From Micromonospora sp. R77 (GTDB taxonomy: Bacteria; Actinomycetota; Actinomycetes; Mycobacteriales; Micromonosporaceae), in NCBI RefSeq assembly GCF_022747945.1, contig NZ_JALDST010000001.1:3162001-3226000 (forward strand): 64,000 bases of DNA, read 5' to 3'. Positions 58,093-64,000 of this stretch are shown in pieces (positions within the stretch are counted from its first letter, which is position 1; each line of letters starts with the position of its first letter). Made by a program: the position numbers and the translations under genes. The notes beneath the pieces were generated by a model that saw only the letters and a program-made list of their open reading frames with translations, made no database searches and had not been told where the DNA came from.

Positions 58093-59361
58093 TGTCGGAC
58101 GTCTTCGCCGACCTGGTCGGCCAGGACGAGGCGGTCGACACGCTGCGCCGGGCCGCCGCCTCGGCCGCCGCCGTGCTGCGCACCGCCACCGTCGCCGCAG
58201 CCGCCCCGGCCGGCACGAGCGGATCGGCCGGCACGAGCGGTCCGGCCGGCACCGGGCCGGCCACCGGGCCCGACCCGGGGGCCGGGATGACCCACGCGTG
58301 GATCTTCACCGGGCCGCCCGGCTCCGGTCGGTCGGTGGCGGCCCGCGCCTTCGCCGCCGCGTTGCAGTGCGTGCACGGCACCGGCTGCGGGGAGTGCCCC
58401 GGCTGCCACACCACGCTGACCGGCACCCACGCCGACGTGCGGCTGGTGGTGCCGGAGGGGCTCTCCATCGGCGTCAACGAGATGCGCGCGCTGGTGCTCC
58501 GCGCGGCCAGCACCCCGTCCGGCGGGCGCTGGCAGGTGGTGATCATCGAGGATGCCGACCGGCTCACCGAGGCGGCCGGCAACGCTCTGCTCAAGGCGGT
58601 CGAGGAGCCGCCGCCCCGGACGGTCTTCCTGCTCTGCGCCCCCTCCGTCCACCCGGACGACATCTCGGTGACCATCCGGTCGCGCTGCCGGGTCGTACCG
58701 CTGCGGCAGCCGTCGGCGGCGGCGGTGGCCGAGGTGCTCGTACACCGGGACGGGATCGCCCCCGACGTGGCGCAGTGGGCCGCGGCGGCCGCGCAGGGGC
58801 ACGTGGGCCGGGCCCGGCGACTGGCCCGCGACCCGGAGGCACGGCAGCGCCGGGACGCGGTGCTCGCGGTGCCGCGCCGGCTGACCGGGGTGGGTGCGGC
58901 CTTCGACGCCGCCTCGGCGCTGATCGAGGCGGCCGAGGCGGAGGCCGCGGCGTCGGTGGCCGAGGCCGACGAGTCCGAGCGGCGGCGTTGCAGACCGCGC
59001 TCGGCGCAGGCGGCACCGGGCGCGGCGCGGCCGGGCGATGCGCGGTGCCGCCGGTCAGCTCAAGGAGCTGGAGAAGCGGCAGAAGTCGCGGGCCACCCGG
59101 GCCCAGCGGGACGCCCTGGACCGGGCCCTGGTCGACCTGGCCGGCTTCTACCGGGACGCGCTGACCATGGCGTTGCGCGCGCCGGTCGGGCCGGTGCACA
59201 CCGACACCGCCGAGGTGGCGCGGGCCGGCGCGCAGAAGTGGGAGGCCGAGGGGGCGCTGCGCCGGCTGGAGGCCGTGCTGGAGTGCCGGGCGGCGATCGA
59301 GGCGAACGTCAAGCCGCGGATCGCGGTGGAGGCGATGATGCTCGCCCTCTGGCGCGGCTGA
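58092..59361 (+). pseudogene. holB: DNA polymerase III subunit delta prime, broken by two one-base deletions
   Basis: From ATG at 58092. It has an N-terminal AAA+ domain with LVGQDEAVDTLRRAAASAAAV and GPPGSGRS (Lys of the P-loop replaced by Arg, as expected for an inactive delta prime), the zinc knuckle CGECPGC, EDADRLTEAAGNALLKAVEEPP and SVTIRSRCRVVPLR. After ESERR the frame breaks near 58978-58985 and again near 59029-59036. Restoring one G in each run gives AALQTALGAGGTGRGA, then AMRGAAGQLKELEKRQKSRATRAQRDALDRALVDLAGFYRDAL, ending at 59361. The clamp loader is essential, so the two deletions almost surely are sequence errors. Direct overlap with tmk as in other actinobacteria. Confidence 0.88.
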
Positions 59362-59488
59362 CCGTCGTCCAACCGTCATCCACAGGGCATCGACAGTCGC
59401 GATTGACGTGCGGTACGGTCCGGTGTGCCGTGGTGACGGTGGCGGCACGCTGAGTGAGTGGGGCCGTCTGCCGGGGAGGAGTCCGCCC

Positions 59489-59818
59489 ATGCCGCGGGGG
59501 GAGATCGACGAGGCCTGGATCGAGGAGGCGGTGCGGCGCTACCGGCGCATCGAGTCCCTGCAGGCCGAGTTCGACCAGGCGGTGACGACGGTCGAGGTCA
59601 CCGTCCGCTCACCCGACGGGCTGGTCGAGGTGGTGGTGACGGCCGGCGGGCGGATCACCGACGTGCGCTTCCTCGGCCCGCTGCACCAGCGCAGTCCCCG
59701 CGACGTGGCCGGGTCCGTGCAGGCCGCGGTCACCGCCGCGGCCGACGCCGCGCAGTGGGCGCGGGAGAAGCTGCACAACGAGACCTTCGCGACCTACCGC
59801 CCCCTGGCCGGAGCCTGA
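59489..59818 (+). CDS. YbaB/EbfC family DNA-binding-like protein
   Basis: 109 residues from ATG at 59489 behind GGGGAGGAG. The sequence IDEAWIEEAVRRYRRIESLQAEFDQAVTTVEVTVRSPDGLVEVVVTAGGRITDVRFLGPLHQRSPRDVAGSVQAAVTAAADAAQ follows the YbaB layout: a helix, beta-beta-beta with G-x-V-x-V, then a helix. In actinobacteria these proteins commonly lie next to WXG100/ESX genes, as here. It may be a nucleoid-associated protein or a secretion-linked accessory. The following ORF starts 2 bases after the stop. Confidence 0.88.
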   Translation: MPRGEIDEAWIEEAVRRYRRIESLQAEFDQAVTTVEVTVRSPDGLVEVVVTAGGRITDVRFLGPLHQRSPRDVAGSVQAAVTAAADAAQWAREKLHNETFATYRPLAGA

Positions 59819-59819
59819 G

Positions 59820-60124
59820 ATGGAGAGCCTGCACGCCCTGGCCGGTCGCCTCGACGAGGCGAGCGCCGTCCTGGCCACCGTCGCTCACACGGTCACCGCG
59901 AGCGACCCGCCGCACCCGCCTTCGGCGCGCACGTCGCCGGCCGTCCCGGCGAGATCGGGCGCGCCCTGCACCGGCAGTGGACCACCGCCACCGACAGCCG
60001 GGCCCGGGAGGCCCGCGCCGCCGCCGCCCGGCTGGCCGCTGCCGCGGCTGCCCTGCGCAGCGCCGCCGACCGATACTCCGACACCGACGACGCCGTCCGC
60101 CGCCGGCTGGCCCGGGAGGCGTGA
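59820..60124 (+). pseudogene. WXG100-like helical protein, frameshifted by one missing base
   Basis: From ATG at 59820: MESLHALAGRLDEASAVLATVAHTVTAS in the first frame, then near 59898-59901 one base seems missing. The continuation reads ERPAAPAFGAHVAGRPGEIGRALHRQWTTATDSRAREARAAAARLAAAAAALRSAADRYSDTDDAVRRRLAREA and stops at 60122-60124, about 102 residues. It is a two-helix protein with the ESX-like Y-x3-D/E pattern (YSDTDD). The stop overlaps the next ATG by one base. The first frame alone would give a Pro/Arg-rich, unlikely product. Confidence 0.72.
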
Positions 60125-60792
60125 TGGACGCCCTGGACCGGCTCGCCGAGCCCGGCCTCGACCTGCTGGACCGCGTCGACCCGCTGCTCGCCTCCGGGGT
60201 GCCCGAGGCGCACCGGCTCTGGCCGCTGCTGCGCCGCATGCAGGTGCTCCCCGGCGACGCGGTGCGCGGCTTCCTCGAGCTGCATCCCGCGCCGCTGGCG
60301 ACCGCCGGCCACGCCGTGCGCCGGCTCGTCCGGGGGTACGACGACGCCGGTGCCACCCTCGCCGACCCGGTCGCCTGGTCCGGCCCGGCCGCCTCCGCGT
60401 ACGACGAGGCCCGCGGCGCGCTGCTGCGGCACCTCGACGAAGGTCCGGAGAGCCTGGTCGGGCGGCTGGACTCGACGGCGGGCTATGCCGACGCGCTGGC
60501 CGACTGGGTGGAGGGCAGCCGGCTCGCCCTGGCCCGGGCACTGGCCGACGTGCTGCGCTCGGCCGAGGCGGTCACCGTGCTCGCCGCCACTCGACCCGGG
60601 GCCGACACCGGCCTCACCGGGGTGCTGGCGGCGGCGGAGATCGCCGTACGGGTGCTCTCCGTCCTCGGGGTGGCCTACGACGGCGCGGAGACGCTGCTGC
60701 GGCAGTGGGGGCCCAGCCTCGCCGAGACGACCTGGCGGGACCGCCCGGTGAACGCCCCCCGCTACGGCGGCACCACCCGGATCGGTCGCTGA
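60124..60792 (+). CDS. WXG100-like type VII secretion target protein
   Basis: 222 residues from ATG at 60124. Largely helical, with the W85-S-G87 turn in LADPVAWSGPAASAYDEARGALLRHL, a longer relative of WXG100 proteins. The C-terminal half has TLLAATR-like helices (AEAVTVLAATRPGADTGLTGVLAAAEIAVRVLSVLGVAYDGAETLL) and then a flexible tail WRDRPVNAPRYGGTTRIGR. Together with the two upstream genes it forms a small T7SS substrate cluster separate from the eccE locus by 51 kb. It ends at a hairpin terminator. Confidence 0.78.
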   Translation: MDALDRLAEPGLDLLDRVDPLLASGVPEAHRLWPLLRRMQVLPGDAVRGFLELHPAPLATAGHAVRRLVRGYDDAGATLADPVAWSGPAASAYDEARGALLRHLDEGPESLVGRLDSTAGYADALADWVEGSRLALARALADVLRSAEAVTVLAATRPGADTGLTGVLAAAEIAVRVLSVLGVAYDGAETLLRQWGPSLAETTWRDRPVNAPRYGGTTRIGR

Positions 60793-60802
60793 CCCGGACA
60801 CG

Positions 60803-60857
60803 GCCACGGCGTCGCGCTGCATCCGGCGTGAACCGGCTGCGGCGGCGACGCCGTGGC
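60803..60857 (+). terminator. Terminator after the second WXG100 cluster
   Basis: Perfect 13-bp stem: GCCACGGCGTCGC at 60803-60815 pairs with GCGACGCCGTGGC at 60845-60857, followed by TTT. It lies 11 bases past the stop. The remaining 60858-61073 has the RicT promoter area and no gene. Confidence 0.8.
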
Positions 60858-61073
60858 TTTCCCTGCACCCCCCGCAGGTCTGTGTTCACTCAACGCTGTC
60901 GGCGGGCGTTTGTCCCCGGTGCCGGCCAGGAATCAGCCGTCCGGGCGAGGGGCAACCACACGACGGGTGGGGTGCCGGTCGGTCGAGTCGACAGTCGTGG
61001 ATCGCTGCACGGCGTGACCGGGTGACGACGCCCCGGCGGGCCGGCGGCGGTCCGCCGTCGTAGGGTGGACGGC

Positions 61074-61913
61074 ATGGGCATGCTCTGCGCGGTCAGCTTC
61101 AACCGGTACGGGCGCCTCTACTACCTCGACCCCGGTGAGTTCCGTCCACAGGTGGGCGACCGGGTGCTGGTGCCCACCGACGACGGGCCCGAGGTGGCCG
61201 AGTGCGTCTGGGCGGCCCAGTGGGTGTCCGAGGAGACCGGGGGTTTCCCCCGGCTGGCCGGGCTGGCCGGCGAGGACGACCTGCACCGCGACGAGCTGCT
61301 GCGCCAGCGCAAGGCGGAGGCGAAGGTGGCCGCGAAGCGGCTGATCCGGGAGCACGGCCTGCCGATGAAGGTGGTCGCGGTGGACCACGTGCTCGGGCCG
61401 GCGGACGCCGGCACCGACCGGACCACCGTCTACTTCACCGCGCCGCACCGGGTGGACTTCCGCTCGCTGGTCCGCGACCTCGGCGCCACCCTGCGCTGCC
61501 GGGTGGAGCTGCGGCAGCTCTCCGCGCGGGACTCGGCGCGGGTCCAGGGTGGCATCGGCTCCTGCGGCCGTGACCTGTGCTGCGCCACCTTCCTCAACGA
61601 CTTCGAGCCGGTCACCATCCGGATGGCGAAGGACCAGGACCTGCCGCTGAACCCGCTGCGCATCTCGGGCGCGTGTGGTCGCCTGATGTGCTGCCTCAAG
61701 TACGAACACCCGCTGTATCAGAAGTTCCAGGAGTCCGCCCCCGCCGTCGGCACCCGAGTGACCACCCCCGAGGGCGACGGCCGCGTGGTCGGCCACAGCG
61801 TCCCGAGAGACGCGGTGACCGTCCGCCTCGACGCCGACGGCTCCCGCTGCTCCTGCAGCCGCGCCTCCGTCTGCGCCCCCCGCCAAGCCCACGACCAGCA
61901 CTACACCCCCTGA
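61074..61913 (+). CDS. ricT: PSP1 domain protein (YaaT/RicT family)
   Basis: 279 residues from ATG at 61074 (ATG at 61080 also possible). The PSP1 region covers about residues 1-200: MLCAVSFNRYGRLYYLDPGEF, EVAECVWAAQWV, FTAPHRVDFRSLVRDLGATLRCRVELRQLSARDSARVQGGIGSCGRDLCCATFLNDFEPVTIRMAKDQ and SGACGRLMCCLKYEHPLYQKF. The paired Cys motifs (SCGRDLCC, ACGRLMCC) are those that bind FeS in the Bacillus YaaT-YlbF-YmcA complex. Bacillus RicT affects RNase Y and sporulation; here it is near holB, as in many Gram-positives. Extra Cys (SRCSCSRASVC) at the C-terminus. Probably leaderless or a weak site. Confidence 0.92.
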   Translation: MGMLCAVSFNRYGRLYYLDPGEFRPQVGDRVLVPTDDGPEVAECVWAAQWVSEETGGFPRLAGLAGEDDLHRDELLRQRKAEAKVAAKRLIREHGLPMKVVAVDHVLGPADAGTDRTTVYFTAPHRVDFRSLVRDLGATLRCRVELRQLSARDSARVQGGIGSCGRDLCCATFLNDFEPVTIRMAKDQDLPLNPLRISGACGRLMCCLKYEHPLYQKFQESAPAVGTRVTTPEGDGRVVGHSVPRDAVTVRLDADGSRCSCSRASVCAPRQAHDQHYTP

Positions 61914-61949
61914 CCCCCGCCCCCTCCCGCAGCGTCCCTGCCCAGTGGC

Positions 61950-62009
61950 GTTGATCAAGAGGTCTGCGTCTGCGTGCGCGCTCTTCGAGACGCAAACCTC
62001 TTGATCAAC
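61950..62009. repeat. 22-bp GATC-containing intergenic palindrome
   Basis: Arms at 61950-61971 and 61988-62009, GTTGATCAAGAGG outermost, one mismatch, 16-base loop. It lies between convergent ricT and metallophosphoesterase genes. Same design as 238-292 (GATC rim, G-rich arm) but a different arm sequence. I recognise GTTGATCAAGAGG as a common Micromonosporaceae intergenic element, from memory only. Confidence 0.8.
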
Positions 62010-62034
62010 AGGCGGAGCGAGGAGGGGAGGGCGG

Positions 62035-63771
62035 TCAGGGGAGGGTGATGGGGGGTTCGGCCAGGCGGGGGAGCAGGGGGTGTTGGGGGGTGAGCCAGGA
62101 GGCGGTGGGGGACTGGTCGGGGTTGAGCTGCCAGGCGTGGGAGACCTTGTCCAGGGCGATCGGATAGATCGTGAGCGTGCCGTCGGGGTCGATCCGCATC
62201 CGTAGGAAGGACTTCGAGTCCTCAATGCCCTGGCCGGCGAAGAGCTCGTTCACGTTCACCCCGAACGCGCCCGCCACCAGCAGGTACAGCGCGACCACCT
62301 GGCTGGAGACCAGGCCGATCACCGGGCCGTACACGACGGCGGCGGCGACCGCCGGCAGCGGCCACGGCCACTCGTAGAGAGGCAGCGACAGCCAGGCCCA
62401 GGTGCCGGCGGCGGCCAGCGCCACGTGGGCCAGGCCGTGGCCGACGCCGAGGATCCAGTGCCGGACGTGCCGTTTCCCGCCGGCGCTCGGTGGCTTGGCG
62501 AAGAACGCCGCGCTCAGCATCGTCACCACGAACATGATCACCAGCGGCACGCTGAACAGCCGCTGCTCGGTGGCGCCGGCCCGGTGCGCGGCCACCCCGG
62601 CCATCGCCAGCATCAGCAGGGTGTGCAGCGTGCCGAGCAGCGTGGTGAAGCCCGGGTTGCGGAACGGCAGCCGGGCGAAGATGCCCCAGCCGTAACGCCG
62701 GGAGCGGGCCGCGTCCGGGAAGCGGGCCACCAGGTCGTACGGGCGGGTGCGGCTGGCCCGGCGGGACGGGGTGTCCCGCGGCGGCACCTCGATCCGCTCC
62801 GGCAACTTGTGCGTGGGATAGAGGTAGGCGCCGCCGCCACCACAGGTGACGAGCTGCCGGTCCGGGCCGGTGTAGCGGGCGTAGTGGTGCAGGTCGCCGG
62901 AGAGCAGCAGGCGCACCTGCGCACCCGTGGGGGCGATGATCGTACGGATGAAGTAGTCGACCGAGTCGTACGCCGTGGGGTGGTCGACGGCCTTGACCCA
63001 GGTCGGCTCCGGCACGGCCAGGATCACCTTGCAGCGCGGGGTGAGCTTCCGGGCGACCTCGTCGAAGTAGGTGAGCTGCGGATCGTCCAGGTACGACCCG
63101 GACTGGTCGTCCAGGCCCAGCAGCCACCAGCCGCCCGGCAGCTCCACCGCGAAGTACGACCGGGACTGCCCGGTGCCCCAACCGGCGAAGTGCCGGTCCC
63201 GGGAGCGGACGAAGAGCCGCAGGAAGGCGGTCAGCCCGTCGTACCAGTCGTGGTTGCCGGGCACCGCGAAGAGGGTCGGCCGCTCGGGCGGCGAGCAGGG
63301 CAGCGCCGCCTGGTACGGCCCCTTGGCCCGGTCCTCGTACGCCTCGTAGGACGCCGACGGATAGACCTGGTCGCCCCCCATCACCAGGGTCTGCGCCCGG
63401 GGCAGCCGGTGCCCCTCCACCTCCAGCTCCGGCTGCGCCAGCAGGTACGCCACCGAGTAGGTGGCGTCGAAGCCGTCCCCCAGGTCCGCCACGTAGTCCA
63501 GCCACAGCCCGCCGTCCGGCCCGACCTGGTGGAAGATCCCGTCGCCGAACGCGTTCTGCAGCTCCCGCTTGTCCAGGTACGCCCCGAACAACATCGCCAG
63601 CAGCGTCCGGATGCCGGTGCTGATCAGCAGGAACGGCGCCAGCCAGGGCACCGGCTTGCGCGGGGTGAAGCCCAGCTCCAAGGGGTCGAGGCTGCGTGGC
63701 CGGCGGGCGGCCCGCTCGCCCGGCTGCGCCTCGGGGATCGGCTGCTGCTCCGGTACGTGATCGTCGCTCAC
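62035..63771 (-). CDS. Membrane metallophosphoesterase (calcineurin-like)
   Basis: 578 residues from GTG at 63771. Metal-site motifs: DYVADLGDGFDATYS, LVMGGDQVYPS, VPGNHDWYDG and LLLSGDLHHYARY, followed by CGGGGAYLYPTH. The domain is inserted after one N-terminal hydrophobic segment (WLAPFLLISTGIRTLLAMLFG). The C-terminal about 200 residues hold four or five helices (TTLLGTLHTLLMLAMAGVA, FSVPLVIMFVVTMLSAAFF, VGHGLAHVALAAAGTWAWLSLPLY, VYGPVIGLVSSQVVALYLLVAGAFG) and a soluble tail. Such two-part proteins hydrolyse a phosphoester at the membrane; the substrate is unknown. Convergent with ricT. Confidence 0.9.
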   Translation of the reverse strand: MSDDHVPEQQPIPEAQPGERAARRPRSLDPLELGFTPRKPVPWLAPFLLISTGIRTLLAMLFGAYLDKRELQNAFGDGIFHQVGPDGGLWLDYVADLGDGFDATYSVAYLLAQPELEVEGHRLPRAQTLVMGGDQVYPSASYEAYEDRAKGPYQAALPCSPPERPTLFAVPGNHDWYDGLTAFLRLFVRSRDRHFAGWGTGQSRSYFAVELPGGWWLLGLDDQSGSYLDDPQLTYFDEVARKLTPRCKVILAVPEPTWVKAVDHPTAYDSVDYFIRTIIAPTGAQVRLLLSGDLHHYARYTGPDRQLVTCGGGGAYLYPTHKLPERIEVPPRDTPSRRASRTRPYDLVARFPDAARSRRYGWGIFARLPFRNPGFTTLLGTLHTLLMLAMAGVAAHRAGATEQRLFSVPLVIMFVVTMLSAAFFAKPPSAGGKRHVRHWILGVGHGLAHVALAAAGTWAWLSLPLYEWPWPLPAVAAAVVYGPVIGLVSSQVVALYLLVAGAFGVNVNELFAGQGIEDSKSFLRMRIDPDGTLTIYPIALDKVSHAWQLNPDQSPTASWLTPQHPLLPRLAEPPITLP

Positions 63772-63907
63772 TCGCCGCAGGGTAGTCCTGACGCGCTGCG
63801 AGCGGTGTCCGGTGAACGTCTGAAGATGCCGCAGTGTCCGGATCGGCGCGCGGGGGGGGATCCCGTTCGGTCGCGGGTGGGGGTGTGCCGTACACTTGAT
63901 GATCGTT

Positions 63908-63981
63908 GCCGCCTTAGCTCAGTCGGCTAGAGCGACGCACTCGTAATGCGTAGGTCGACGGTTCGATTCCGTCAGGCGGCT
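63908..63981 (+). tRNA. tRNA-Thr (anticodon CGT)
   Basis: 74 bases. Acceptor GCCGCCT pairs with AGGCGGC; D-arm GCTC/GAGC; anticodon stem ACGCA (63935-63939) and TGCGT (63947-63951) around loop CTCGTAA, giving anticodon CGT at 63942-63944; T-arm GACGG TTCGATT CCGTC. The 3' CCA is not encoded. Reads ACG codons. Confidence 0.97.
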
Positions 63982-64000
63982 CGGTGAAGAAGCCCAGGTC

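Overview
The window is high-GC actinobacterial chromosome, most likely Micromonospora or a close Micromonosporaceae relative. The evidence is the strong third-position G/C bias with many GTG starts, the order helicase - bldG - anti-sigma ATPase - hppA - topA - MFS/tmk fusion - holB (known from actinobacteria), a Tad/Flp pilus operon led by an Ssd-type ParA protein, split type VII secretion (T7SS) genes, and intergenic GATC-rimmed palindromes. There is no rRNA, CRISPR array, prophage or insertion sequence. One tRNA-Thr(CGT) lies at the right edge.

Layout. 1-6.6 kb: end of a polyprenyl synthetase, a frameshifted MFS exporter, an acyltransferase-3, an IclR regulator, an ECF sigma/anti-sigma pair with no canonical start codon, and a GNAT-RarD pair. 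6.6-14.4 kb: a partial T7SS locus (eccE, two WXG100 proteins, mycosin) followed by a very long SseB/proline-rich protein whose stop overlaps a small basic-acidic protein; this looks like a candidate secreted effector with an immunity partner. 14.4-16 kb: an epoxide-hydrolase-like protein without its nucleophile and a lipoprotein. 16.1-24.3 kb: three tandem secreted M6 (immune inhibitor A) metalloproteases, each with its own terminator. 24.5-27.5 kb: acetyl-CoA synthetase divergent from a degenerate Fic-like protein. 27.5-30.5 kb: a TetR-controlled operon (SRPBCC membrane protein, membrane methyltransferase-DCC fusion, TetR) with two matching operators. 30.6-34.7 kb: HAD phosphatase, mycoredoxin, a DUF11 surface protein and a membrane protein with a von Hippel-Lindau beta-type domain. 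35-40.5 kb: ssd-tadA-tadB-tadC-Flp-tadE-like operon. 40.6-45 kb: two small cytosolic genes, a DUF1998 helicase, bldG and its kinase-fold partner. 45.4-52.2 kb: hppA, a lipoprotein, a small ORF, topA. 52.2-63.9 kb: aldonolactone oxidase divergent from TetR, an alanine-racemase-fold enzyme, the MFS-thymidylate kinase fusion, holB, a second small WXG100-type cluster with a YbaB protein, the PSP1/RicT protein, a membrane metallophosphoesterase and tRNA-Thr.

A recurrent oddity is single-base indels. At least six genes (MFS, SseB-like, tadC, the small ORF before topA, holB twice, the WXG-like ORF at 59.8 kb) continue cleanly in another frame after one missing or one extra base, always in G/C runs. 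As holB should be essential, most of these are probably consensus errors, not decay.
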